Source: Candidatus Heimdallarchaeota archaeon (GTDB lineage Archaea; Asgardarchaeota; Heimdallarchaeia; JABLTI01). From it: DNA of 6,750 bases. A model generated the notes under the pieces. It was not told the origin of the DNA and did no database searches. It saw only the letters and a list, made by a program, of their open reading frames with translations. Below are positions 1-5,894 of this stretch, piece after piece (position 1 is the stretch's first letter; each line of letters starts with the position of its first letter). The stretch covers positions 1-6,750 of the forward strand of contig DAOUWQ010000081.1 of the NCBI GenBank assembly GCA_030667035.1, read 5' to 3'. The position numbers were made by a program, and so were the translations under genes.

Positions 1-581
1 AGTACTATGATTATTATAAAAACCATTAACCCAATGACACTGATTAAACCATAAATTACTACATCAAGCCAAATCCCTGCAAAAACATCAATATGCCAAG
101 TAAAAGTCAATGGAGTTATTGAAGCTCCTGCATACATAACTAAGCTCCAATTATCCGTATACGGTGCCTTTACTTGAAAGGTGCCACTCCGCCTATTATC
201 AAATGGTATATCATCCAAAATAAATAGAGGATCATATAAATAAAGTAAACTTTCACCTGGGAATCTATCTACAGCTTGAGTTAAATTATCACTCTCAACC
301 CAAATTGCAAAGCTAGTGGAATCAACAATAAAAACTAGAAAAGGTGAAGAAAAAACATCCGCAGGTGTTACTTCCCAATCACCACTTATTGCTTGTCCTT
401 CCTCAACATGGACTGTTACATTGTGAAAGCTATATGGGGATAGAGTGATTTCATCATCTGTTTTGAATGCTGATTTTTCTGCTATCGCACCAAATGTTTG
501 TTGCACATTCAATTGTGAGAACACACTTACAATTAGTATTAAAGTAGCTAGTATTTTGATATGAAACTTCAAGGAATACAC
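1..581 (-). CDS. Secreted, membrane-anchored beta-sandwich (GOLD/p24-like) protein, 3' end outside window
   Basis: The minus strand is open from a stop at 629-627 through to position 1, giving 193 codons so far. There is no ATG in the first half. I chose GTG at 581 because a GGTGG motif (594-590) lies 8 bases upstream, matching the GGTGG 9 bases before the gene at 4471; TTG at 572 is the main alternative. Seen in the protein: a signal peptide (basic and hydrophobic stretch, residues 5-24, possible cleavage after the AIA at 32-34), a beta-rich ectodomain of about 135 residues with three N-glycosylation sequons (N54, N99, N144), and a strongly hydrophobic helix at 173-193 ending in a run of isoleucines. 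The pattern of a G-x-W strand near 67, a FIVD strand near 84 and an SGTFQV...PYTDNW pair at 132-145 resembles GOLD-type domains. The family assignment is inference; the exported topology is well supported. It is transcribed divergently from lonB. Confidence 0.8.
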   Translation of the reverse strand, partial: MYSLKFHIKILATLILIVSVFSQLNVQQTFGAIAEKSAFKTDDEITLSPYSFHNVTVHVEEGQAISGDWEVTPADVFSSPFLVFIVDSTSFAIWVESDNLTQAVDRFPGESLLYLYDPLFILDDIPFDNRRSGTFQVKAPYTDNWSLVMYAGASITPLTFTWHIDVFAGIWLDVVIYGLISVIGLMVFIIIIV

Positions 582-645
582 TTGTACAACCACCAATGTT
601 GCTAAATTAGTAATCAGAAAGTTAATTCAAGAATTTTTCTAGTTG

Positions 646-654
646 TTTATTAAA
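646..654 (-). promoter_or_regulatory. Candidate TATA box for the leftward membrane-protein gene
   Basis: On the minus strand the bases read TTTAATAAA. Archaeal transcription normally starts about 25 bases downstream, which would put the start near 624 and leave a leader of about 43 bases containing the GGTGG ribosome-binding motif at 594-590. No clear purine-rich BRE precedes it; the upstream bases are pyrimidine-rich. In such AT-rich DNA a match like this is weak evidence. Confidence 0.3.
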
Positions 655-732
655 GAAGAGAATGAAGCGAGGGTGAGGGGCCCTCGCAAAAAGAATGATA
701 TATTCTCTTTCTTCAAAAAACAATTGAAGAGA
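652..732. other. Cluster of inverted repeats centred on a GC-rich hairpin
   Basis: Three adjacent inverted repeats are visible. GCGAGGG (667-673) pairs perfectly with CCCTCGC (681-687) around a 7-base loop. AGAAT and ATTCT flank a 5-base spacer at about 694-708. TCTTCAA (710-716) pairs with TTGAAGA (724-730) around a 7-base loop. The purine-rich arm at 652-663 could also pair imperfectly with the pyrimidine-rich arm at 702-713, enclosing the GC-rich hairpin. The G+C content of the central hairpin is far above its surroundings. It sits upstream of both divergent genes, so a terminator for an annotated gene is not the obvious reading. A small RNA, a protein-binding site or a remnant of a mobile element are all possible. 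Confidence 0.45.
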
Positions 733-1188
733 TAGATGTCTGGAACAATTGCAAGCATTACATTACTCAAATTCCCAAGTGTATTGCAGTTCTTGTTAAT
801 GCATGAATTCTTCCATTGTCTCTTTTCTTGCTTTTTTCTGGATGGTTGTTTGTTTGTTAATTCTGGAGTAGCACATTATGCTGTTCTATTTTTCTTCTGC
901 CTATCCGAAGATGATTCGATTCTATACTTTCTAGTTAATATATATCAACTATAAAGGTTTACATTACTTTAATTTTAAGAAAGAAAACCCTCTCTCAAGG
1001 AACTAAAAGACAAAAAAATATCATTTATTTAGTCATCTTTTTTAATAATATATCGCACAATGGAGATATAGCGCTTAAGAAATAATCTATTATCGAAGCA
1101 ATTGTTAGTCTTTAAAAGAACGGTCGTACATAATCAACAAGTAAGCTGAAAGAATCGACAAGGCTGACATTCTTCGTTTGGAATATAC

Positions 1189-1200
1189 TATATTAAATTA
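1189..1200 (+). promoter_or_regulatory. TATA box of lonB, placing transcription start at or next to the ATG
   Basis: The sequence TATATTAAATTA is centred about 26 bases before the ATG at 1220, the usual archaeal TATA-to-start distance. This predicts a leaderless or nearly leaderless transcript, which agrees with the absence of a ribosome-binding motif in the bases just before the ATG. A second AT-rich block at 1201-1206 is too close to the start codon to serve that ATG. Confidence 0.55.
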
Positions 1201-1219
1201 TTATAATCGAGAGATTACT

Positions 1220-3172
1220 ATGAGCAAAAAAACCGCCAAAAAGCCTGGCAAAGCAGCAGAAGAGGAACCTTTGATAGATGTAAATATCAAAACAACAGCT
1301 GAAATCCCTGTTCCAACTAGATTAATTGATCAAGTTCTTGGTCAAGAAAGATCCGTTAATTTAGTTAAGAAAGCTTCGATTCAGAGAAGAAACGTTCTAC
1401 TTATTGGTGAACCTGGCACTGGAAAAAGTATGTTGGGTACTGCAATGGCTGAACTTCTACCACGTGAAGATTTGGAGGATATTTTATGTGTGCCAAATAG
1501 AAAGGATAGCAACACTCCAAAAGTTGTCACTGTTGGTTCTGGAGAAGGTCGACGTATAGTTGATCGTTATAATGAAAAAGCTTCAAAAGGTTCAAACCTT
1601 AGGATGATTCTCAGTTTAATCATACCTTTAGCTATCATGCTCTATGTTATCTTTGTGCCCGTATCAAACCCCGATCAAAGACCTCAACTTGTATTAATGG
1701 GTCTTTTTGTTTCATTCTTTGCATTTATCGCTATGAGTCAATTAAGGAGTAGGTCAGAGAATCTTGTGCCTAAACTTCTAGTTGATACCAGTCAGCAAAC
1801 TCATGCTCCTTACAATGATGCAACCGGTGCTCATGCTGGTGCTTTATTGGGCGATGTTCGTCATGACCCCTTCCAAAGTGGTGGTTTAGGAACTCCTGCT
1901 CATGAACGTGTTGAAGCTGGTTTAATTCACAAATCCCACAAAGGAGTACTTTATTGTGATGAAATTGCAACACTCGGTATGCGAACACAACAACAACTAC
2001 TAACTGCTATGCAAGAAAAAGAATTTCAGATTACTGGTCAAAGTGAATTAAGTAGTGGTGCTATGGTTCGTACTGAGGCTGTTCCTTGTGATTTTATTCT
2101 TATTGCCGCAGGAAATCTTCCTACTATGGAACATATGCATCCTGCATTACGTTCAAGAATTCGTGGGTATGGTTATGAAATTTATATGGATGAAGTGATG
2201 CCAGACACTCTTGAAAACCGAAATAAAATCGTGCGTTTTGTTGCTCAAGAAGTTTCTAAAGATGGACGTATTCCTCACTTCTCAATTGATGCTGTTGAAG
2301 AAGTCATCCGCGAATTTCGTAGAAGAGCCAATAAGAAAAATAGTCTTACTTTAATGTTTAGAGAGCTTGGCGGGTTAGTTCGTGCTTCTGGAGATATTGC
2401 TAGAGAAGATAACGATTCAGTAACTACTATGCAACATGTCAATCGGGCAAAATCACTGGCCAGTTCCTTAGAACAACAAATAGCTGAAAAATACATTGCA
2501 AGAAGACGAGATTACCAAATTATACTTAATGAAGGCGCTCTTATTGGACGAGTGAATGGCTTAGCTGTTCTTGGATCAAGAAGTGGTATAGTAACAAATG
2601 TTGAAGCAGAAGTAACTCCCGCATTAAGTAATCAAGAGGGTAAGATTATTGCTACAGGTAAATTAGGTGAAATCGCTCAAGAATCTGTATTGAATGTTAG
2701 TGCAATAATCAAGAAATATACTGGAATAGATATTTCCCAACATGATGTTCACGTCCAATTCTTACAAACATACTCAGGTGTAGAAGGCGATAGTGCAAGC
2801 GTTTCAGTTGCTACTGCTGTAGTTTCTGCACTTACTGATATACCTGTTCGTCAAGATGTTGCTATGACTGGTTCACTATCCGTTCGTGGTGAAGTTTTAC
2901 CAATTGGTGGTGCGACCTTCAAAATAGAAGCAGCTATAGAAGCAGGTATAAAAACTGTTATCATCCCATTTGGCAACATAAGTGATGTTGTTCTTGCTGC
3001 TGACCAAAAAGATAAGATAAATATCATACCTGTTACACGATTCTGGGAAGTGCTTGATGTAGCATTAACTGGTGATGATCAAGGTATTGTTGATAAATTC
3101 AAAGCAAGCGTTAGTGAATACGAACGCAAGCTTGAGAAGAAATTAAAAGAAACAGTGAAGGGAAAAACATAA
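1220..3172 (+). CDS. lonB: Archaeal membrane-anchored ATP-dependent protease LonB
   Basis: LonB is the membrane-bound Lon of archaea; it unfolds and degrades misfolded and regulatory proteins at the cytoplasmic face of the membrane. The 650-residue product has the full family layout: a short Lys/Ala-rich tail (1-15), Walker A GEPGTGKS (63-70), two transmembrane helices inserted in the AAA+ module (about 127-147 and 155-175), Walker B VLYCDE (243-248), sensor 1 with N299, an arginine cluster at 311-315, a sensor 2 region near R381, and a C-terminal Lon protease domain from about 440. The catalytic dyad is S525 in EGDSA and K568 in GGATFKIEAA; the 43-residue spacing equals that of characterised Lon enzymes. 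Nothing looks broken. I chose the ATG at 1220 over the in-frame TTG at 1178 because the TATA box at 1189 lies between them. It is a single transcription unit closed by the terminator at 3208. Confidence 0.97.
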   Translation: MSKKTAKKPGKAAEEEPLIDVNIKTTAEIPVPTRLIDQVLGQERSVNLVKKASIQRRNVLLIGEPGTGKSMLGTAMAELLPREDLEDILCVPNRKDSNTPKVVTVGSGEGRRIVDRYNEKASKGSNLRMILSLIIPLAIMLYVIFVPVSNPDQRPQLVLMGLFVSFFAFIAMSQLRSRSENLVPKLLVDTSQQTHAPYNDATGAHAGALLGDVRHDPFQSGGLGTPAHERVEAGLIHKSHKGVLYCDEIATLGMRTQQQLLTAMQEKEFQITGQSELSSGAMVRTEAVPCDFILIAAGNLPTMEHMHPALRSRIRGYGYEIYMDEVMPDTLENRNKIVRFVAQEVSKDGRIPHFSIDAVEEVIREFRRRANKKNSLTLMFRELGGLVRASGDIAREDNDSVTTMQHVNRAKSLASSLEQQIAEKYIARRRDYQIILNEGALIGRVNGLAVLGSRSGIVTNVEAEVTPALSNQEGKIIATGKLGEIAQESVLNVSAIIKKYTGIDISQHDVHVQFLQTYSGVEGDSASVSVATAVVSALTDIPVRQDVAMTGSLSVRGEVLPIGGATFKIEAAIEAGIKTVIIPFGNISDVVLAADQKDKINIIPVTRFWEVLDVALTGDDQGIVDKFKASVSEYERKLEKKLKETVKGKT

Positions 3173-3207
3173 CCTTCTAAATTCATGTTTCTATCCCAGC
3201 AATATAT

Positions 3208-3239
3208 AATGCGGATTTCCGCATTTTCTTTTTCCTTTT
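3208..3239 (+). terminator. Hairpin and T-tract terminator of lonB
   Basis: AATGCGGA (3208-3215) is followed by its perfect complement TCCGCATT (3218-3225), then a T-rich tract running to 3239. The apex must open slightly, leaving a 7-base stem and 4-base loop. It lies 35 bases after the lonB stop. Archaeal termination depends mainly on the T-tract, and both elements are present. Confidence 0.75.
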
Positions 3240-3257
3240 AATCTATGATTTTAACCG

Positions 3258-3269
3258 TTTAACTAATTA
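3258..3269 (+). promoter_or_regulatory. Candidate TATA box for amrS
   Basis: The AT-rich stretch TTTAACTAATTA lies between the lonB terminator and amrS. A start about 25 bases downstream would fall near 3290 and give a leader of roughly 16 bases that still carries the AGGAATGAG ribosome-binding-like sequence at 3294-3302. The box is far from consensus, so this is a positional guess supported mainly by the terminator upstream. Confidence 0.3.
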
Positions 3270-3306
3270 ACAAAGAAGTGGACTATTTTCTATAGGAATG
3301 AGCTAG

Positions 3307-4332
3307 ATGAGCGAATATCATGAAGCGTTGTATTATACACAACAAAAGGATTCTAAAGTAAAATGTAACCTTTGTCCACATAATTGCATTATTTCTCCTG
3401 ATCATAAAGGAAAGTGCAATGTGCGATTAAATGTGGATGGAAAGTTATACACACTGAATTATGGTCTATCTACTTCAGGAACTCGAGATCCAATCGAGAA
3501 AAAACCTCTCTATCATTTTCAACCAGGTACTTGTTCTTACAGTTTCGGAACTGTTGGATGTAATTTGTTCTGTCAATTCTGCCAAAATTGGCATATCGCC
3601 CGTGCTGAACCTGAAAATATCACGAAAAATTTAGATTATCTTTCTCCAGATGATGCTGTTACAGCAGCAAAGAAATCTGGTTGCCCATCAGTAGCCTATA
3701 CTTACAATGAACCTATTATTTGGTATGAATGGGTCTTAGATACCGCAAAGAAAATGAAATCTAATGGTTTAAAGAATGTACTAGTAACAAACGGGTATAT
3801 TCAGCAAGACCCCTTAGAAGAACTTCTGCCATATATAGATGCAGCAAATGTAGATTTGAAAGGAGATGCTAAATTTTACAAAGAATTATGCAAAGTATCT
3901 CATCATGAAGCTGTGCTGCGAACGTGCAAATTAATGATACAAAACAAAGTTCATCTCGAGATAACTAACCTAATTGTTACTTCCAAAAATGATTCTAAAG
4001 AACAGATTCAAGATTTAATCGATTTTGTAAAAACTGAATTGGGACCTGAGGTTCCTTTACATTTCTCTCGCTATTATCCTCAATATAAACTTGATTTACC
4101 GGCTACTTCAGTTGAGATATTATTAATGGCTCGAAATATGGCAATTGAATCTGGATTGAAATATGTCTATTTGGGAAATGTGCGAGATGCAGAACATAGT
4201 AATACTTACTGTAAAACTTGTGGTGAGCTCTTGATACGTAGAACCGGTTATTCTGTTCGTTTTCCAAATATCACTAAAGATAAAAAATGCAAAAAATGTT
4301 TTGATCCTAATTCGATTATTTGGCATAAATAG
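3307..4332 (+). CDS. amrS: AmmeMemoRadiSam-system radical SAM enzyme
   Basis: This is a 341-residue radical SAM protein, about the usual size for the family. The [4Fe-4S] cluster ligands are C85, C89 and C92 in GCNLFCQFCQNW, the CX3CX2C motif. Ahead of it is the family's N-terminal cysteine set, C20, C23, C27 and C37, with the characteristic CNLCPHNC and GKCNVR blocks. A C-terminal pair of CxxC motifs (C302/C305 and C328/C331) should bind zinc or a further cluster. YTYNEP (131-136) and NVDLKGD (181-187) are typical of the pyruvate-formate-lyase-activase-like radical SAM branch. The family is named for its genomic association with AMMECR1-like and MEMO1-like proteins; the substrate is not known to me. 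Neither partner is encoded in this window. AGGAATGAG lies just before the start, with a two-codon frame ATG AGC TAG immediately upstream. It probably has its own promoter, because a strong terminator separates it from lonB. Confidence 0.92.
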   Translation: MSEYHEALYYTQQKDSKVKCNLCPHNCIISPDHKGKCNVRLNVDGKLYTLNYGLSTSGTRDPIEKKPLYHFQPGTCSYSFGTVGCNLFCQFCQNWHIARAEPENITKNLDYLSPDDAVTAAKKSGCPSVAYTYNEPIIWYEWVLDTAKKMKSNGLKNVLVTNGYIQQDPLEELLPYIDAANVDLKGDAKFYKELCKVSHHEAVLRTCKLMIQNKVHLEITNLIVTSKNDSKEQIQDLIDFVKTELGPEVPLHFSRYYPQYKLDLPATSVEILLMARNMAIESGLKYVYLGNVRDAEHSNTYCKTCGELLIRRTGYSVRFPNITKDKKCKKCFDPNSIIWHK

Positions 4333-4348
4333 AATTTCACTGCTAACC

Positions 4349-4373
4349 TTTTATTTCATTTTTTACCTATTCT
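4349..4373 (+). terminator. Pyrimidine-rich tract, likely terminator of amrS
   Basis: A run of T-rich sequence with interrupted T blocks begins 17 bases after the amrS stop. No stable hairpin is visible. Oligo-T tracts alone can terminate archaeal RNA polymerase, so the call rests on composition and position only. Confidence 0.4.
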
Positions 4374-4395
4374 CTCCAAATTCTATTTTGTATGG

Positions 4396-4403
4396 TTTAA
4401 ATA
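4396..4403 (+). promoter_or_regulatory. Candidate TATA box for the zinc-ribbon surface protein gene
   Basis: TTTAAATA is centred at about 4400. A start about 25 bases downstream would fall near 4425, giving a leader of about 45 bases that begins with the hairpin at 4424-4441. The box overlaps the left arm of an inverted repeat (4398-4406), so a protein bound to that repeat would block it. Confidence 0.45.
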
Positions 4404-4454
4404 GGTGATTGGACTGTATACATTTACCACGATGGTGGTAACTAAACCTATTTA
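4398..4454 (+). repeat. Nested inverted repeats in the upstream region of the zinc-ribbon protein gene
   Basis: The outer arms TAAATAGGT (4398-4406) and ACCTATTTA (4446-4454) are perfect 9-base complements. Nested between them TTACCAC (4424-4430) and GTGGTAA (4435-4441) form a perfect 7-base hairpin with a GATG loop. The right outer arm ends two bases before the GGTGG ribosome-binding motif (4457-4461), which lies 9 bases before the ATG at 4471. If transcription starts near 4425 only the inner hairpin is in the mRNA and the outer repeat acts as DNA; if it starts upstream, the whole structure could fold next to the ribosome-binding site. Confidence 0.55.
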
Positions 4455-4470
4455 GCGGTGGAAATAAAAA

Positions 4471-5712
4471 ATGTCAAACAAGTTCTGTGTATATTGTAGC
4501 CAAGAATTAGACGGAAACAACAAATTCTGTCATAAGTGTGGTGCAACGGTAGATAATCAGAAGCCTATTTCTCCTGATTATAATCAAAACGATAGTCTAC
4601 ATAGCAAAAGTCTAGCAACTCCTGAAACAAAGGAGAAAAAACAAAATTCAGCTAGAAATTTGAAACCATTATTACTTATCCCAATAATATTATTTTCAAT
4701 TGCATTGCCTATTATAATCATATCATCCTTAGGGGCAGCGCGTACTCCACTTGGAACGTTGGATTATGAAGTAAGCTCTATGGAATATTTGGATGTAGAA
4801 TTGCTGATTGATAATAGCGTTGGATTGATCGAAATAACTTATGATGACTCGATGGATACTCTCTTTGAAGCAACTGTAGAGGTTCGTGGTGGAATTAAAG
4901 CTTCTCTTGAAGATGCGAAAAACTTCCAACATGAAGTGATAAGTAATAAAACAGTAATCACCTTTGAATCCGATGATGCTCTCTTTACATTTTGGAGTTT
5001 TAAGGCAATAACTCATGATCTTTATATATCTTTGAACCCAAATGCAATAATTGATTTTGCTGTCCATTCTTCTGTAGGAAGTATAAGTTTGGATCTAGAT
5101 GGAATAGATAATCTAGTAATGAATGATGTCCAATTATCCTCATCAACAGGTTCAGTGAATTTCTATTCTGGAAATGTAATTAATACCACAATGGATGATA
5201 TTGATTTGTCAACTAGTACAGGACGAGTAATGTTCGATTTTGAAGATGCAATAGAAACGACTGTAAACGAAATCACTTTCAATAGTTCAACAGGTAGTAT
5301 AACTGCATTATTGGGAGAAGCAATGAACATTAATTCTGCTGATATAATTATGTCAACTTCTACAGGTTCAATTGAAATAAATTTTGAGGATGTAATCTTG
5401 AATGCAGATACAAATTGGGATATTGAATCATCAACAGGATCAATTACAATAGAATTCACTCAAAACATAATCCTTCCAATAAATTTCACATCAACATTTG
5501 ATGTAGAAACCGATGTAGGAAGTATTACTGTTGATGGAGAAGTTACAACTGATTTAGGTATTGAAATTTATGCTGATACTGATGTAGGTAGCATTGACCT
5601 TCCCAATGGACTCAGTTACTATGCTTCAACGGATTACCACTTGAAAAACAATCAATACTCTTTTACACTTTTGACCTCAACCGGCAGTATCTCTACAAAT
5701 ATTGAATACTAA
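4471..5712 (+). CDS. Zinc-ribbon membrane protein with extracellular beta-solenoid repeats
   Basis: The 413-residue product has four parts. A zinc ribbon with C6, C9, C20 and C23 is followed by a polar, Lys-rich linker (about 27-65) and one transmembrane helix (about 66-90). The rest is a beta-rich region of about 320 residues. Positive charges before the helix predict that the zinc ribbon is cytoplasmic and the C-terminal region is outside. From residue 200 the motif (S/T)S(T/V)G(S/R)(I/V) recurs every 24 residues, with glycines at 203, 227, 251, 275, 299 and 323, then less regularly at 350, 373 and 405. This fits a stacked beta-solenoid and recalls DUF4097-type 'putative adhesin' repeats, a family link I infer from the motif style. 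Four sequons (N159, N238, N271, N338) lie in the external part. The function is unknown; adhesion, envelope sensing or a structural role are possible. GGTGG 9 bases upstream supports this ATG, and a hairpin lies just beyond the stop. Confidence 0.88.
   Translation: MSNKFCVYCSQELDGNNKFCHKCGATVDNQKPISPDYNQNDSLHSKSLATPETKEKKQNSARNLKPLLLIPIILFSIALPIIIISSLGAARTPLGTLDYEVSSMEYLDVELLIDNSVGLIEITYDDSMDTLFEATVEVRGGIKASLEDAKNFQHEVISNKTVITFESDDALFTFWSFKAITHDLYISLNPNAIIDFAVHSSVGSISLDLDGIDNLVMNDVQLSSSTGSVNFYSGNVINTTMDDIDLSTSTGRVMFDFEDAIETTVNEITFNSSTGSITALLGEAMNINSADIIMSTSTGSIEINFEDVILNADTNWDIESSTGSITIEFTQNIILPINFTSTFDVETDVGSITVDGEVTTDLGIEIYADTDVGSIDLPNGLSYYASTDYHLKNNQYSFTLLTSTGSISTNIEY
5068..5709 (+). repeat. 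Coding region of the beta-solenoid repeats (24-residue period)
   Basis: Residues 200-319 are five consecutive units of exactly 24 residues (72 bases each), beginning at residues 200, 224, 248, 272 and 296. A further unit of 27 residues begins at 320 and one of 23 at 347; a 32-residue unit begins at 370 and a final motif at 402. The first motif and the two at 347 and 370 carry V instead of T before the glycine (SVG, DVG), so the regular STG units are bracketed by a variant class. The DNA of the units has diverged at many positions, including synonymous codons for the same STG motif, so this is an old protein repeat and not a recent tandem duplication. Confidence 0.8.
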
Positions 5713-5714
5713 AT

Positions 5715-5736
5715 AAGGAGTAATTTCTTACTCCTT
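5715..5736 (+). terminator. Hairpin directly after the zinc-ribbon protein gene
   Basis: AAGGAGTAA (5715-5723) and TTACTCCTT (5728-5736) form a perfect 9-base stem with a TTTC loop, starting two bases after the stop codon. No T-run follows directly; a 7-base T-run comes only at 5797-5803. A second copy of AGGAGTAAT at 5755-5763 could compete for the same arm. Either a terminator or an mRNA 3'-end stabiliser would fit. Confidence 0.5.
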
Positions 5737-5848
5737 CCATATCTGAATCTGTGGAGGAGTAATAAAACTCTACTAATTGGTTAATATAACTACTTATTTT
5801 TTTAAGAGCTATGTAAAAGGTCTCTTCATTTTCAATTATTTAGAAATG

Positions 5849-5857
5849 AATATATTT
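5849..5857 (+). promoter_or_regulatory. Likely TATA box of the downstream secreted-protein gene
   Basis: AATATATTT is preceded by a purine-rich GAAATG stretch (5843-5848) that could serve as a BRE. The expected start about 26 bases downstream falls near 5879, just ahead of the ribosome-binding motif at 5884, leaving a leader of about 16 bases. Confidence 0.5.
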
Positions 5858-5883
5858 GTAGACTCAAATCAACATAATAGTTT

Positions 5884-5890
5884 GAGGTAA
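5884..5890 (+). promoter_or_regulatory. Ribosome-binding site of the downstream secreted-protein gene
   Basis: GAGGTAA is a good match to the archaeal Shine-Dalgarno GAGGTGA, with its GAGGT core ending 6 bases before the ATG at 5895. An out-of-frame ATG followed at once by TAA (5890-5895) overlaps its end, so the site decides for 5895. Confidence 0.65.
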
Positions 5891-5894
5891 TGTA

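Larger units (their letters stand above)
582..1219. other. Long divergent intergenic region without a convincing gene
   Basis: About 640 bases separate the leftward membrane-protein gene from lonB. The open frames here are short: 736-954 on the plus strand encodes 72 residues rich in Phe, Leu and Cys, with no good ribosome-binding site, and a minus frame over 875-639 has no start near its beginning. Neither looks coding. The region holds a compact group of inverted repeats at 652-732 (listed separately), a small inverted repeat TATATC / GATATA at 1049-1070, a candidate leftward promoter near 650 and the lonB promoter at 1189. The remainder (about 735-1180) shows no RNA gene, mobile element or repeat array that I can recognise. 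Confidence 0.6.

Noticed and set aside
639..875. Minus-strand open frame of 78 codons with a basic first half and hydrophobic second half
   Set aside because: It has no ATG, GTG or TTG near its upstream stop; the only ATG is about half way along. It runs through the GC-rich hairpin and matches nothing I recognise.
736..954. 72-codon plus-strand frame rich in Phe, Leu and Cys
   Set aside because: No ribosome-binding motif or recognisable domain, very few charged residues, irregular hydrophobicity without a clean helix plan, and it lies in a region of short open frames on both strands.
758..968. Ten-base direct repeat TTACATTACT about 200 bases apart
   Set aside because: There are only two copies, of low complexity, with no target-site or attachment-site context.
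1049..1070. Inverted repeat TATATC / GATATA with a 10-base loop
   Set aside because: It is short, entirely A/T-dominated and of a kind expected by chance in this composition; it is not placed over a promoter.
1141..1180. Possible C/D-box-like small RNA (two CTGA motifs, weak AAGAAT/ATTCTT stem)
   Set aside because: No C box is present and the stem is only six bases, so there is not enough to call an RNA gene.
1178..1219. TTG-initiated 14-residue N-terminal extension of LonB
   Set aside because: The probable TATA box lies inside it and the ATG at 1220 gives a typical LonB N-terminus, so the extension is most likely not transcribed.
1770..2496. Minus-strand open frames inside lonB
   Set aside because: They are antisense to a well conserved coding region and their predicted residues (His-rich or Ser/Leu-rich) are shadows of the LonB codons.
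4123..5459. Minus-strand open frames under amrS and under the repeat protein gene
   Set aside because: All are antisense to clearly coding sequence; the regular spacing seen in the frame at 5163-5459 only mirrors the solenoid repeat on the other strand.
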